Below, in pieces: positions 19,682-29,943 of a stretch of 64,000 bases of DNA (position 1 is the first letter of the stretch; the number at the start of each line of letters is the position of its first letter). The notes beneath the pieces are model-generated. The model did no database searches. It was not told where the DNA came from and was given only the letters and a program-made list of their open reading frames with translations. Both the position numbers and the translations under genes were made by a program. The DNA comes from Fastidiosipila sanguinis (GTDB lineage: Bacteria > Bacillota > Clostridia > Saccharofermentanales > Fastidiosipilaceae), in the NCBI RefSeq assembly GCF_002998295.1, contig NZ_CP027226.1, positions 1,222,001 to 1,286,000 on the forward strand, given 5' to 3'.

Positions 19682-21788
19682 TTTGCATTCTCCTTCTATA
19701 AATATTCATTATTTTATTCAACTCTTGATTCTCTGTCTTTTCTAACTTTGGATCATCTTTAATAATGCCTCCAGCAATTTTTCCTGTTAACTGTAATAAC
19801 TCATTATCATCATAAAGATTAGCAATCTTAAAGTTAGGGATACCATGTTGGCGTGTTCCAAAAAAGTCCCCCGGACCACGAAGTTTAAAGTCAGCTTCTG
19901 CTATCTCAAATCCATCTTCAGTTCTACATAAGGTTGTCAACCTTTCTCTGCTGGTCCCATCACCAACATCACTCAAGAGCACACAAAGAGATTCTTTAGA
20001 CCCTCTACCAATACGCCCTCTTAATTGGTGTAACGCAGCTAAGCCAAAACGCTCTGCATTTACAATAATCATCATTGTGGCATTAGGGTTATCTACTCCA
20101 ACCTCTATAACTGTAGTAGCTACTAAGATATTAATCTCCCCATTAAGGAATTGTTGCATTATCTCATTCTTTTCAGCTTCCTTCATCTGACCATGTATTA
20201 GTCCAACACTTAAATGTGGGAGCTTTTTCTTCAACTCTTCATAAGTTGTGGTTACAGACGCAAGCTCTAGTTTCTCACTCGGATCGACTGTTGGGCAAAC
20301 TACATAAGCCTGACCACCTTTAGCAGCATTTCGTGAGAGCAGGTCTAGCAATCTATCTTTATCCTTGTTTCTTGCTGTATATGTCTTAATCGGCTGACGC
20401 CCTGCAGGTTTCTCCTTTAAACTAGATATATCCAAATCCCCATAGAACAGCATACCAAGAGTCCTTGGAATAGGTGTTGCTGACATAACCAATACGTGTG
20501 CAGAACTACCATCACTTAGTTGTACTCTTTGTTTAACCCCGAATCTATGTTGCTCATCTGTAACAGCCAGTGCCAGGTCTTTAAATTTAACTTTGTCCTC
20601 TATAACTGCATGCGTACCAATTAAATATTTGATGGTGCCATTGCTAATATTTTCATAAATATCTTGACGTTCTTTCGCTGTCGTATCACCTGTTAAAAGC
20701 GCTACTCTGGACTCCTCAATATCCGGGAAAAACTTAATAAAACTAGCGTAATGTTGCTTAGCTAAGATAGAAGTTGGGGCCATAAGTACGGATTGTTTCT
20801 GATTTAGATCTGCCCATAGCATTGCTAAAAAAGCCACTATAGTCTTACCGGAACCTACATCACCTTGCAGTAAACGGTTCATGGCTGTTGGCTTTGACAT
20901 ATCCTTTATTATTTCATTTAAAGCTTGTTTCTGCGCATTGGTTAAATCAAAGCTCAAATTCTCTACAGCATCGCCCCAAAACTGAAGCTTATCAGAATTA
21001 CCTGCCAACGGTATAGGAACACCTGGTTTACGAGCTCCCTCTGCTTTCCCCATTAAATTGTTAATTTGCAAAAATAGCAATTCATCAAAAGCTAATCTTC
21101 TTCTTGCAATATCATAGTTTTCTTCTTGATCCAAATTATGAATTTGTTTCACGGACCAAATCAAGTCTGCCAAATCATATTCTTTCCTTACTTTCGGACT
21201 TAAATATTCATCCATTACAGGTAAAACCAAATCTACTGCAGAATTTATCCACTTGCGTAAATATGTTTGGCTAATACCTTCTGTAGCTGGATAAACTGGA
21301 GAAACGAAAGATTTAGCAGAAACTTCTTGCCATTCTTCTTCATTCTTAGGGAATGAATTAAGACTTGTGGCAACAAATTTCGGATTAGCCGTCTCAAACC
21401 TAAGTCCTTGTCGTTTAATTTTCCCGCGGAAAAGATAAATTTTGCCTTTTATAAGTTTATCTTGATAATATGGTTGATTAAACCAAACAATTTTCATTAC
21501 TGCGGTGTCATCACGAACTGTAACATTAAGTATGCTACGTTTACCTTTCCTGAATAGGTTTGGAACAGTTTCAACTCGGCCTAGGAAGACACCGTCGTCC
21601 TCCGCTTCAAGATCTATTATAGATTTAATCTTGGTCCAATCCTCATATCTACGAGGAAAATGAAATGCCAAGTCACCGACAGTTTCAATTTCTAAGCGTT
21701 CTAGACTCTCACTGCGTTTTGCAGAAATCCCTTTAATCTTAGTTGCCGGCTCTAAAAATATTTCATATGGATTGCGATTACTACTCAT
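19674..21788 (-). CDS. recG: ATP-dependent DNA helicase RecG
   Basis: 704-aa branch-migration helicase that remodels stalled forks and Holliday junctions. An N-terminal wedge/OB-fold domain (about 60-170) precedes Walker A GDVGSGKTIVAF, DEQH box (TDEQHRFG), MSATPIPRTL (motif III) and the C-terminal QLRGRIGRG motif VI. Full length. Overlaps rsmD at its 3' end. Confidence 0.97.
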   Translation of the reverse strand: MSSNRNPYEIFLEPATKIKGISAKRSESLERLEIETVGDLAFHFPRRYEDWTKIKSIIDLEAEDDGVFLGRVETVPNLFRKGKRSILNVTVRDDTAVMKIVWFNQPYYQDKLIKGKIYLFRGKIKRQGLRFETANPKFVATSLNSFPKNEEEWQEVSAKSFVSPVYPATEGISQTYLRKWINSAVDLVLPVMDEYLSPKVRKEYDLADLIWSVKQIHNLDQEENYDIARRRLAFDELLFLQINNLMGKAEGARKPGVPIPLAGNSDKLQFWGDAVENLSFDLTNAQKQALNEIIKDMSKPTAMNRLLQGDVGSGKTIVAFLAMLWADLNQKQSVLMAPTSILAKQHYASFIKFFPDIEESRVALLTGDTTAKERQDIYENISNGTIKYLIGTHAVIEDKVKFKDLALAVTDEQHRFGVKQRVQLSDGSSAHVLVMSATPIPRTLGMLFYGDLDISSLKEKPAGRQPIKTYTARNKDKDRLLDLLSRNAAKGGQAYVVCPTVDPSEKLELASVTTTYEELKKKLPHLSVGLIHGQMKEAEKNEIMQQFLNGEINILVATTVIEVGVDNPNATMMIIVNAERFGLAALHQLRGRIGRGSKESLCVLLSDVGDGTSRERLTTLCRTEDGFEIAEADFKLRGPGDFFGTRQHGIPNFKIANLYDDNELLQLTGKIAGGIIKDDPKLEKTENQELNKIMNIYRRRMQNA

Positions 21789-21866
21789 ATTATTATCTAT
21801 AACGTTTCTTTATCTGTTTTCGTACAATATTTCTACTTGAAACACTTCTGAATACTTATTAAATAT

Positions 21867-23453
21867 CTACTCAACTCTTATAAATGGTAAAGTAAATTCG
21901 AATTTTGCTCCACCTAAACTCTCACTTTTTTCCGCAAAAATACTCTGACCATGTTTTTGTAAAATACGCTTACATATATATAAACCTAAACCACTACCAG
22001 ACCTATCAGTTCTGGAATGATCTACTTTATAAAATCTATCAAAAACATGACTCAATTTATCTTGAGCAATTCCTGGACCATTATCTTCAATTGTAATTAG
22101 AACAATATCTCGTCCTTGAACATCAACATTAATCGATATTATACCTTCTTTATCTGGAACAAATTTAATCGCATTAGTAACAAGGTTATAAATAACTCGA
22201 CTAATTTCTCTTTGATCTCCATAGACTATAACAGCTTTAGACCCACTTTGAATGTTTGTTTGAACAGCGATATCTTTCTCTTGCAGAAGAATTTCCGTTC
22301 CCTGAACTGTCTCAATAATAGTTTCATTAATATTAAACTCTTCGAAATTATTAGGATCAATATCGTTATCCAGAAGTATAATTGAGTTCATGTCACTTAC
22401 AAGGTCGCTAAGTCGATTAACTTCATTTTGCACAATACCAAGATAATGATCTTGCTTCTCTGACGGAATAGTTCCATCTAATATAGCATTTATGAATCCT
22501 TTAATAGAGGTAAGCGGAGTTCTCAGGTCGTGCGAAATACTTGCAATAAAGTCTGTCTGCTCGGAGTTACCTCTCTCAATTTGTTCCACCATACGATTGA
22601 ATATTTTTACAAGGATCATAATGTCATCATCCTCATAAGAATGGCGACTCTCTTGATATTTGGATATATCAACTCGTGCGGATAAATCCCCATTGGAAAC
22701 TCGAGTTGCTGCTTTGGTAAGCTTCTCTATAGGATCTGAAATCCTACGAGTATAGATAACAATAATTACCATAGCTAGCACTACTGCAATTAGAAACACA
22801 ATAAAAATACCTTCTATCAAGTATTGTGCACTATCTAAGACTGGTTCAATTTTATGCGCTAAAAGCAGATTGGAAACTTTATTACCTTCATTATTTTTTA
22901 ATTCTCTAATAACTGTAACCCAGTTACCATCATCTTGGAAAAGGCCTAAAAAATTACCACCTAAGAAATTAATACCACCTTCAGGTATATCAATTGCAAT
23001 TATATCTTTTGGCAAGTACATATAGTTATCTGTACCTATCTTGATGTTTTCCTTAGCAGAATCAGGTACTTGATTAATATACAAAAGCCTACCAGTATCA
23101 TCATATAACCATAGATAAGATCCTGTGGCCTCCGCAACAACTGACATATATACTGATAATTCGTTTGTACTCCATAAAGATTTTTCACTGGCATCTTCAT
23201 AGAAATTGGTTATAGCATTTGCTGCCCTATCCATTTGTACTAGTCGCTCTTCAGAGGCTGCAGATGAAATAATTCTAGAATAAACAAAAATTAATACTAG
23301 AAAAGATAGAACTACAAGCACAATAATAAGCAAGTTAAACTGCTTAAGCATATTTGTCGTAGATTTCTTACGTTTTGCTTCAAGCTTCTTATTAACTTGA
23401 TCTGATTTAGATTGATTATGTTTTTGTTTTTTATCTTGCTCGTTTGGCTCCAT
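21867..23453 (-). CDS. Sensor histidine kinase with HAMP domain, PhoR/WalK-like
   Basis: 528-aa membrane kinase. A charged N-terminal tail, a first membrane segment (about 40-60), an extracytoplasmic sensor of about 150 aa, a second segment (about 215-237) and a HAMP domain come in order. The H-box FIASISHDLRTPLTSIKG, N-box VIYNLVTNAIKFV, DNGPG and GSGLGLYICK follow. No PAS domain is evident. Downstream of its OmpR-type regulator with a hairpin between them. Signal unknown; the structure fits envelope or phosphate sensors. Confidence 0.93.
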   Translation of the reverse strand: MEPNEQDKKQKHNQSKSDQVNKKLEAKRKKSTTNMLKQFNLLIIVLVVLSFLVLIFVYSRIISSAASEERLVQMDRAANAITNFYEDASEKSLWSTNELSVYMSVVAEATGSYLWLYDDTGRLLYINQVPDSAKENIKIGTDNYMYLPKDIIAIDIPEGGINFLGGNFLGLFQDDGNWVTVIRELKNNEGNKVSNLLLAHKIEPVLDSAQYLIEGIFIVFLIAVVLAMVIIVIYTRRISDPIEKLTKAATRVSNGDLSARVDISKYQESRHSYEDDDIMILVKIFNRMVEQIERGNSEQTDFIASISHDLRTPLTSIKGFINAILDGTIPSEKQDHYLGIVQNEVNRLSDLVSDMNSIILLDNDIDPNNFEEFNINETIIETVQGTEILLQEKDIAVQTNIQSGSKAVIVYGDQREISRVIYNLVTNAIKFVPDKEGIISINVDVQGRDIVLITIEDNGPGIAQDKLSHVFDRFYKVDHSRTDRSGSGLGLYICKRILQKHGQSIFAEKSESLGGAKFEFTLPFIRVE

Positions 23454-23467
23454 ACTTTATAACAACA

Positions 23468-23493
23468 AACACCCTCTGGTGACAGAAGGTGTT
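23468..23493 (-). terminator. Hairpin between response regulator and kinase genes
   Basis: AACACCCTCTG and CAGAAGGTGTT pair with one mismatch across GTGA, between the regulator stop (23513) and kinase start (23453). It may attenuate kinase expression or stabilise the regulator message. Not followed by a clear T-tract on the minus strand. Confidence 0.4.
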
Positions 23494-23512
23494 CAATATC
23501 TATTTCTATTTT

Positions 23513-24232
23513 TTATTCTTCTTCAGCAGTTTCGAATTTATATCCTACACCCCAGACTGTCTCTATAGCCCAAGGTAATTTGCCATCTACATCTACTGCT
23601 TCAATTTTTTCACGAATTCTCTTAATATGAACATCAACAGTTCTAGACTCTCCAAAGAAATCATAACCCCAAACATTACCTAATAGTTGTTCTCTCGTAA
23701 AAACTCTATCTGGGTGGGTTGCTAAGAAAAATAGTAACTCTAACTCTTTTGGTGGCATCTCGATTTTTTCATCGGCAATCTCAACATTATAGCTTGAAAT
23801 ATTAACTTTCAAACCTGGATATTCAATGTATTCAACTTGCTTATCTTCTCTACTATCAGAGGTAATCTCAGTTCTACGCAAAACAGCTTTGACACGAGCG
23901 ATAACCTCTTTAGGTTCAAATGGTTTAGGAATATAGTCATCTGCACCTAATTCTAATCCTACAACTCTATCCAGGGTCTCTCCTCTTGCAGTCAACATAA
24001 TAATAGGCACTGAGGATTCCTTGCGAATTTCACGGCAAATATCATAGCCATCCATGCCTGGCAACATTAAATCAAGAAGAATAATATCTGGGTCAAAATC
24101 TCTAAAAGCATCTACTGCTTTGTCCCCTTCGTGGCAGGCCTTAACCTCATATCCCTCTTTCATAAAATAAAGTTCAATCAATTCACAAATATTAGGATCA
24201 TCATCTACAACTAATAATTTCTTTTCAGCCAT
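23513..24232 (-). CDS. OmpR/PhoB-family response regulator
   Basis: 239-aa transcription regulator. The receiver domain has DDD at 10-12, phospho-acceptor D54 (LLDLMLPGMDG) and a KPF motif near 104. The winged-helix domain at about 135-235 ends in FGESRTVDVHIKRIREKI and ETVWGVGYKF. ATG 24232 is chosen because GGAGGT stands 7 bases upstream; the frame extends to GTG 24247. Pairs with the HAMP kinase immediately downstream. Confidence 0.94.
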   Translation of the reverse strand: MAEKKLLVVDDDPNICELIELYFMKEGYEVKACHEGDKAVDAFRDFDPDIILLDLMLPGMDGYDICREIRKESSVPIIMLTARGETLDRVVGLELGADDYIPKPFEPKEVIARVKAVLRRTEITSDSREDKQVEYIEYPGLKVNISSYNVEIADEKIEMPPKELELLFFLATHPDRVFTREQLLGNVWGYDFFGESRTVDVHIKRIREKIEAVDVDGKLPWAIETVWGVGYKFETAEEE

Positions 24233-24346
24233 TATAATTACCTCCACTTATAAATATTCTAGCAGAATATAAATGCTTATTAATGTATTTTAAACTAAAA
24301 AATAAGAATAAATGATTAATCAATAGATAATATATTTTAACTAATT

Positions 24347-24385
24347 TAAGCCACCTCATTCTCAAGTTGAAAAAGAAGCGGCTTA
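24347..24385. terminator. Possible terminator downstream of the aldo/keto reductase
   Basis: TAAGCCACCTC pairs with GAAGCGGCTTA (two G-U wobbles) around a 17-base loop, 59 bases past the reductase stop. The better T-tract (ATTTTTC) lies on the plus-strand side, so direction is uncertain. Confidence 0.5.
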
Positions 24386-24443
24386 TTTTTCAATTAAAAC
24401 AATATTCTTCTGTCCTATTCATTATTGCACTTTATTGACTGAA

Positions 24444-25271
24444 CTACTTAGTATCCAGGCTATCCAGATAATCCAAATCTTCAGCACTTAATTCAAAGTC
24501 TAATTCAATATTTTCTAAAATATACTTTGGTGTAACTGATTTAGGAAGAACTATATGTCCTTTTTGCAAGCAGTATTGAATAGCCACTTGTGCAACTGAT
24601 TTAGAATATTTGTCTGCAATTTTCTTAATATCATCATTATTAAGAATCTTGCCTGTACCTAGTGGTGAGTATGCCTCGATTAAAACATCATTTGCTTCTG
24701 CTGCTTCCACATAATTATCTTGTGTATATCCGATTCTATAACTGATTTGGTTAACTACAGGTTTAACATCTGAGTTGTTTATGATATTTTCTAAATCTAC
24801 TGGGTGGAAGTTTGATACTCCAAGAGCTTTAATCTTACCTGCTTCATATGCTTCAACCATTGCTTTCCATACTTCCAAGTTTTCTTTGAAATATCTATTC
24901 CCTTCACCATTAGCTTTGTACTCAGCCCAAGGTTGTGGGCAGTGAATCAAAACTAAGTCTAGATAGTCTGTTTGGAAACTTGCTAACTCATTCTCTATCT
25001 CTTCCTGAGCACCTTCGTAATCTTTAATCTCTGCTCTAATTTTTGTTGTGATCCAGATATCTTCTCTCTTAACACCTGAATCTTTCCAGGCTCTACCACT
25101 GGCTTCAGAGTTAGCATAAGCTCTTGCACCATCTATGTGTATATATCCATTTTCTAGTGCAAATTTAACTGAGTCATACGCTTCTTCTGGACTCATTTGC
25201 CATGTACCCAAACCTATTTGTGGTATTGCGGTCCCATTATTGAGTTTTAATGTGATTTTTTCCTTACCCAT
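24444..25271 (-). CDS. Aldo/keto reductase
   Basis: 275-aa NADPH-dependent oxidoreductase with an (alpha/beta)8 barrel. The catalytic tetrad is visible: D47 and Y52 in IDGARAYANS, K77 in TTKIRA, H110 in LIHCPQPW. The AKR signature KALGVSNFHP and the cofactor-binding LPKSVTPKYILENIEL are present. It resembles the 2,5-diketo-D-gluconate reductase/YvgN group that reduces small aldehydes such as methylglyoxal. Monocistronic, with its own upstream region. Confidence 0.93.
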   Translation of the reverse strand: MGKEKITLKLNNGTAIPQIGLGTWQMSPEEAYDSVKFALENGYIHIDGARAYANSEASGRAWKDSGVKREDIWITTKIRAEIKDYEGAQEEIENELASFQTDYLDLVLIHCPQPWAEYKANGEGNRYFKENLEVWKAMVEAYEAGKIKALGVSNFHPVDLENIINNSDVKPVVNQISYRIGYTQDNYVEAAEANDVLIEAYSPLGTGKILNNDDIKKIADKYSKSVAQVAIQYCLQKGHIVLPKSVTPKYILENIELDFELSAEDLDYLDSLDTK

Positions 25272-25668
25272 ATTGCCCTCCTACTGAATAATTCTCCTAC
25301 TGAACAATTTTTATATTAGGCTTCAGGCTCCGCCAAAACTTTGACCAACACCTTAAATTTTTCAATAATCTATCAAAATGGTTCTTAATAGTTACCATAT
25401 TTAAAGTTTACTATAAAGAAATCAGCTATGTTGTTACTTTAGATAACAAAAAGACCTAAAAATACTAATATAAAAAACTTAGCAAAAACTTAAAATAATT
25501 TTTATTTGAATGTATCATAATATCTTGGAATTATCATTTATTTATTGAAAACATTAGAAAATCTCATATATTTTCTAATTAAAATAATATGTACAAAGTT
25601 TTGCAATTTTCTTTGATTTATTTTCCAGAAATTTATTGTTAGTCTTAATATATTCTTTTGCAAATAAA
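25272..25668. other. AT-rich intergenic region upstream of the aldo/keto reductase
   Basis: No reading frame, RNA or repeat that I can support. It must contain the minus-strand promoter of the reductase; poly-A/T runs prevent a confident -35/-10 call. Confidence 0.5.
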
Positions 25669-25702
25669 TTGAGGAGAAAATGTTTTTTCATTTTCTCCTC
25701 AA
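25669..25702 (-). terminator. Strong terminator of the second ABC transporter operon
   Basis: A perfect 14-bp stem (TTGAGGAGAAAATG, CATTTTCTCCTCAA) with a 6-base loop, 56 bases past the last permease stop. On the minus strand it is followed by AATTTATTTG; poly-A/T lies on the other side. Confidence 0.85.
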
Positions 25703-25757
25703 AAACTAAATTTTTTCTATTTATAATAATGTCGTAAAAAATTTTTTATTAAAAGCT

Positions 25758-26696
25758 TTAACCTTTAATTGCACCTATCATTAAACCACTAGTAAAGTAT
25801 CTCTGGAAAAATGGATATACTAGAGCAATAGGAACAACAATTATTACAACTAAAGCCATTCTTATCGGGTCACTTGGAATATTAACTATATCAGCTCCCA
25901 TATTTGAAAGTGATTTTTGCCCCTCTGGAGATTTTAAAAAACTAATAGTACCTTCAATTTCCATTAAAATAGCTTGTAAAGGTTTCAAATCTGGTCGATT
26001 TTCGATATATAATGAAGCAGTCATCCAACTATTCCAATATCCAAAGGCGAGAAAAATTGCAATTGTAGCTAACACTGGTTTTGACAAGGGCAGGACAATT
26101 TGAAAATATTTTCTAAAGTGTCCTGCACCATCAATATCTGCTTGCTCTAATATAGAATCTCCTAACTGACCTTCGAAAAATGTCTTAATAATTATTATAT
26201 TGAATGAGGAGACTGCTCCTAATACTATAAGAACTGTCCATGTATCTCCTAGTTTTAAGAATCCCTTGTTAATCATGTAGGATGGGATCAAACCACCACT
26301 AAAAAGCATAGGTATTAAAATATAAATTAAGGCAAACCTTTGAAATTTAAATTTCTTTTGTGTAAGAAGATATGCATAAGTTGAGTTCAAGAAAATTCCT
26401 AAAGCTGTACCTAGAAAAGTTGTTACAACTGATACAAGTAAAGCTCTTGGAATACCACTTTGAATACCAAATATAATTTTATATGCTTCTAGAGAAAAAT
26501 CTTCCGGTATAAATTGATAACCGTTAATATTTAAATTTGCTTCAGAAGTAAATGAAATACTCATTGCAAGTATTACTGGTAATAAACACAGAAGCGCGAA
26601 TACTATAGCTATCAATGAGAAAATAATATTCGTAGTAATGCTAATGTTGTTATATTTTTCTAATCCTGATCTTAAACCTTTTTTTGTTTTATTCAT
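25758..26696 (-). CDS. ABC transporter permease, LplC/YtcP type
   Basis: 312-aa inner-membrane permease with six membrane segments. The EAA-like loop is LEQADIDGAGHFRKYFQIVLP, in which EQA replaces EAA as in other LplC-type proteins. It ends with FFQRYFTSGLMIGAIKG, the conserved C-terminus of this group. Third gene of a binding-protein, LplB, LplC operon. These systems import complex oligosaccharides such as rhamnogalacturonides, xylo- or N-glycan fragments; no ATPase is encoded nearby. Confidence 0.92.
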   Translation of the reverse strand: MNKTKKGLRSGLEKYNNISITTNIIFSLIAIVFALLCLLPVILAMSISFTSEANLNINGYQFIPEDFSLEAYKIIFGIQSGIPRALLVSVVTTFLGTALGIFLNSTYAYLLTQKKFKFQRFALIYILIPMLFSGGLIPSYMINKGFLKLGDTWTVLIVLGAVSSFNIIIIKTFFEGQLGDSILEQADIDGAGHFRKYFQIVLPLSKPVLATIAIFLAFGYWNSWMTASLYIENRPDLKPLQAILMEIEGTISFLKSPEGQKSLSNMGADIVNIPSDPIRMALVVIIVVPIALVYPFFQRYFTSGLMIGAIKG

Positions 26697-26713
26697 TCTA
26701 CTACCTCTTTCAT

Positions 26714-27679
26714 CTAGAACAGTGATGACTCAGGGTCCACTTTCTTAATTACAAGGTTCGCTGCCACTACCATGAAGAATCCTATTACAGACTGTAAGAA
26801 TCCCACTGCAGAACCTTGAGGTAAATTACCTGCTTTCGTCGCAGAATTATAAACATACACATCAACTGTAATATAGGTGTCGTAAAGTGGGAAAGCTTGT
26901 CTTGGAACTAAATAGTATAAGTCTAGTCCTGTAGTAAAAATACTTCCAATGCTCATAATCAGCATTACGGAAATAGTTCTTCTCAAGTGTGGAATAGTTA
27001 TAAATCTAGCTTGCTGGAACTTTGTTGCACCATCTATCATAGCAGCTTCATATAATGAGTTATCAATACTTGTGATAGCTGACATATATATAATCGATGT
27101 ATATCCTATACTTTTCCACTGATTCATAAAGATTAATATAAACCTCCAATACTGTGGAGTGTTATACCAATCTATTTGCTTACTTGAATTTGCAAGCAAC
27201 ACATTATTTATATAACCTCTATTAGGTGCAAGAAATGCATACACAATGTTACTTACAACAACCCAAGATAAGAAATGTGGAAGGAACATCATAGTTTGAG
27301 TAGTTTTCATTACTTTTTTGCTACGGAGTTCTGAAAGCATCATTGCTATAGCTACAGGTAAAATTGCTCCTAAGATTATTCCAATAATATTATAGAATAG
27401 AGTATTAAAAATCATTTTTGGAGCATCTGGCGTTCTAAACAATACTTCAAAATTCTTAAAACCTGCCGACTTTGATGTAAATAAGCTATAAAAAAAGTTA
27501 TGACCTGGCTTAGGTCTATAGTTTTTAAATGCTAATAGTAAACCTGGTAAAGGTAAATACATAAAAAGGAAAAAGTATATAAAGGTAGGTAACCCTAATA
27601 TAACCAACTCTAAATCAGTTGATTTCCACTTTTTACCTTTTTTTGTCTTTACTTCAGACTGATCTTTGTTCTTTGACAT
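26714..27679 (-). CDS. ABC transporter permease, LplB/YteP type
   Basis: 321-aa permease, partner of the LplC-type protein 17 bases downstream. Typical N-terminal YFFLFMYLPLPGLLLAFKNY, then a conserved FLPHFLSWVVVSNI, the EAA loop YEAAMIDGATKFQQARFITIP and a C-terminal VIKKVDPESSLF. ATG 27679 is chosen because GAGGGAAATAAAA precedes it; the frame stays open to 27724. Confidence 0.92.
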   Translation of the reverse strand: MSKNKDQSEVKTKKGKKWKSTDLELVILGLPTFIYFFLFMYLPLPGLLLAFKNYRPKPGHNFFYSLFTSKSAGFKNFEVLFRTPDAPKMIFNTLFYNIIGIILGAILPVAIAMMLSELRSKKVMKTTQTMMFLPHFLSWVVVSNIVYAFLAPNRGYINNVLLANSSKQIDWYNTPQYWRFILIFMNQWKSIGYTSIIYMSAITSIDNSLYEAAMIDGATKFQQARFITIPHLRRTISVMLIMSIGSIFTTGLDLYYLVPRQAFPLYDTYITVDVYVYNSATKAGNLPQGSAVGFLQSVIGFFMVVAANLVIKKVDPESSLF

Positions 27680-27771
27680 TTTTATTTCCCTCACGTTTAA
27701 ACTAATACTAGCCCTGCATTTCAAATAAATACTCTACAAGGCTAGTTAATTCTATATTTGATTATTTGTTA

Positions 27772-29355
27772 TTATTTTTTTGCAAGGAATTCATCAATTT
27801 GCTTTTGGGCTTCTTCAATAACTTTATCAATTCCAATTTGATCCATCTCTTGTAACATTTTTGGTAATATTTCCTCTGGATCACCTTCACCTGTATGCAA
27901 TGGTTCAAAATATTTCGATGTGACATTATTCAAAGCTGATACTTCAGTCTCTACATTGCTTGGATCAAACATAAACCCTAACAACTTAGAAACATCAGCT
28001 GTTTTGTTAATTTCGTGAACGTCTTGCCATTGTCCTAGGTTAGCAAGCTCCATTATAGGATCGCCAATTTTCAACTCTGGATAATCTTTTGCATTTGTTT
28101 CTGTTACTTGTGGCGCAACTGTGTATAGGTTCATAAATTGACCTTGTTGATATATAGCTGGTCCATACTTACCTTCATCAGTCTTGATTATTATATTATT
28201 TTCTTTATCCACAAAATCGTAATGTTCTCCCTCGATACCATAAGCTAATAGATTTCTCAAATAAGGATCTACATTAATGCGCTCCAATACTTTAATAGCA
28301 TCCACAGGATATTTACTTGCAGCATTTATTACCCAGTAAGAACCTTGAATTGTTGTGGTTGTGTACATAGGTCCTAATCTTGGTACTGTAACTATTGGAG
28401 ATTGATGTTCTCTTTCCCATTGTGTTTCTACACCTGGATAACCTTGGGATGACCAAATGTGTAATTGAGAGTTATCCAATTCACCAAATTCTACAAATTC
28501 TTGATTAATTATCTCATCTTTATACCATTTATGTAATATCCTGAATCTATCTTGGATCTCTTGTTCAGCATATAGATTTAAGACGTCGGTTGAGCCAAAT
28601 TTAACAGCTACTGGTCCAGCTATATTTTCATAATCATAATTCAAATATTGAACACCTGAGCTTGTCATAAGCATTGGATTCGTATCAGGATTTTTTTCTT
28701 TCATCTGCTTAACTATAGGGTCAAGATCTTGTAATGTCTTAACATCTTTAACACTCTTTTCACCTAACCCAGATTTCTCTAAATAAGCTTTGTCATATAC
28801 CCAATATTGAGTAGCTGATGAATCTTTATATGTTGGTATACCAAATATATTTCCATCACCTAGAGTTACTCCTCCCCAAACCGTTTCAGGTATTAAAGCT
28901 TTTAGATTAGGTGCTGCTGGTAGAAGTTGAGATACATCATAAAATAAACCATTTCTAGCGAAATCAGTAACACCTACTAAGTCTGGTCCCCATGTCATAT
29001 CATAATACTCACCACCATTAATTTTTGTATTCATGTTGGTTCCATATTCACCCCATGAGAAGTATGTAAGATTAATATTTACATTGAGATGCTCTTTCAA
29101 ATACTTATTAACTTCTTCAAAGACTTTATCATGGTCATCCGGGGCACCACCAACTGTATACATTGAAAGTGTTTCTCCACTACCTTTGTAATCATCTAGG
29201 TCAGCAGAAAAAATATTATTGTCCGGATCAACTTTTACTTTCTCTGTACTTGTTGTTATTTCTTGCTTGTCATTATTAGTATTAGAGCAAGCAACAGCAT
29301 TCAGCATTAACAATAATGATAAAGCTAACGTTGTAGTTTTTTTGAATTTCGACAT
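27772..29355 (-). CDS. Substrate-binding lipoprotein of LplA/YtcQ type
   Basis: 527-aa extracytoplasmic binding protein. The signal peptide ends in the lipobox AVAC, then a Thr/Glu/Lys linker. The fold has features of long binding proteins (MTWGPDLVGVTDFARNGLF, DAIKVLERINVDPYLRNLLAYG, and the DY-rich middle). Length matches the 500+ aa LplA class, not the shorter CUT1 binding proteins. First gene of the second importer; no regulator is adjacent. Confidence 0.92.
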   Translation of the reverse strand: MSKFKKTTTLALSLLLMLNAVACSNTNNDKQEITTSTEKVKVDPDNNIFSADLDDYKGSGETLSMYTVGGAPDDHDKVFEEVNKYLKEHLNVNINLTYFSWGEYGTNMNTKINGGEYYDMTWGPDLVGVTDFARNGLFYDVSQLLPAAPNLKALIPETVWGGVTLGDGNIFGIPTYKDSSATQYWVYDKAYLEKSGLGEKSVKDVKTLQDLDPIVKQMKEKNPDTNPMLMTSSGVQYLNYDYENIAGPVAVKFGSTDVLNLYAEQEIQDRFRILHKWYKDEIINQEFVEFGELDNSQLHIWSSQGYPGVETQWEREHQSPIVTVPRLGPMYTTTTIQGSYWVINAASKYPVDAIKVLERINVDPYLRNLLAYGIEGEHYDFVDKENNIIIKTDEGKYGPAIYQQGQFMNLYTVAPQVTETNAKDYPELKIGDPIMELANLGQWQDVHEINKTADVSKLLGFMFDPSNVETEVSALNNVTSKYFEPLHTGEGDPEEILPKMLQEMDQIGIDKVIEEAQKQIDEFLAKK

Positions 29356-29518
29356 TTTGTAAACCCTCCCACAAATTTTTTAATTACCGATCTACTTTTG
29401 TGCAATTCTATTATGCAAATTGTATAGGATTTACAAATACTTTTCAAAATTAGAAAGCTAAACTTTATGTTTTTCTACATTTAAGCTATTTCTAGAGGCA
29501 TAATTTGTGCATAATGAC

Positions 29519-29547
29519 AACAGGAGTAATTTATTGCTCTCCTTGTT
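29519..29547 (+). terminator. Hairpin with T-tract in the leader of the DUF4298 gene
   Basis: AACAGGAG pairs with CTCCTTGTT (one bulge), followed by TTATTCATTTTTTTG on the plus strand. It lies 75 bases upstream of the DUF4298 start. No plus-strand gene ends before it, so it could be a leader attenuator. Confidence 0.4.
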
Positions 29548-29621
29548 TTATTCATTTTTTTGTATCATAATAAGCATAAAGTCACTATAAAGTAAGATAC
29601 TTCAAAGAAAGAAGGATTAAT

Positions 29622-29933
29622 ATGAATGATGAATTAATTAAAAGAATCCAAAAAATGGATAGTATTCTTGAAAAACACACAGCTGCTCTTGAAAAACTAA
29701 ACGCAGCTCTTGACGAATATGAAGAAAGCAACAAAGAATATCAAGAGTTAAGTGATTATTATTCAAGTCAAACCTGGTTTGACGATTACGATGCAGAAGC
29801 TGCAGGTGAAATTCCTGAAGATATGACTAGAGCTGTATTAAGCGAAGATGCAGTATTTAATTTAATTGGAGAACAGTTAAATACCGCAATAAGAATGTTA
29901 GAGACTGGTACTGAAGCCGTTAAGAATGGTTAG
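29622..29933 (+). CDS. DUF4298 family protein
   Basis: 103-aa acidic helical protein matching DUF4298. An N-terminal coiled coil (RIQKMDSILEKHTAALEKL) is followed by the conserved LSDYYSSQTWFDDYDAEAAGEIP and a C-terminal LSEDAVFNLIGEQL. Function unknown. GAAAGAAGGATT gives a ribosome site. A gene remnant and the IS element follow. Confidence 0.85.
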   Translation: MNDELIKRIQKMDSILEKHTAALEKLNAALDEYEESNKEYQELSDYYSSQTWFDDYDAEAAGEIPEDMTRAVLSEDAVFNLIGEQLNTAIRMLETGTEAVKNG

Positions 29934-29943
29934 TGAGGATTAA

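Noticed and set aside
25669..25702. Possible small gene starting GAGGAGAAAATG in the terminator
   Set aside because: The ribosome-site-like sequence is part of a perfect hairpin and no useful frame follows.
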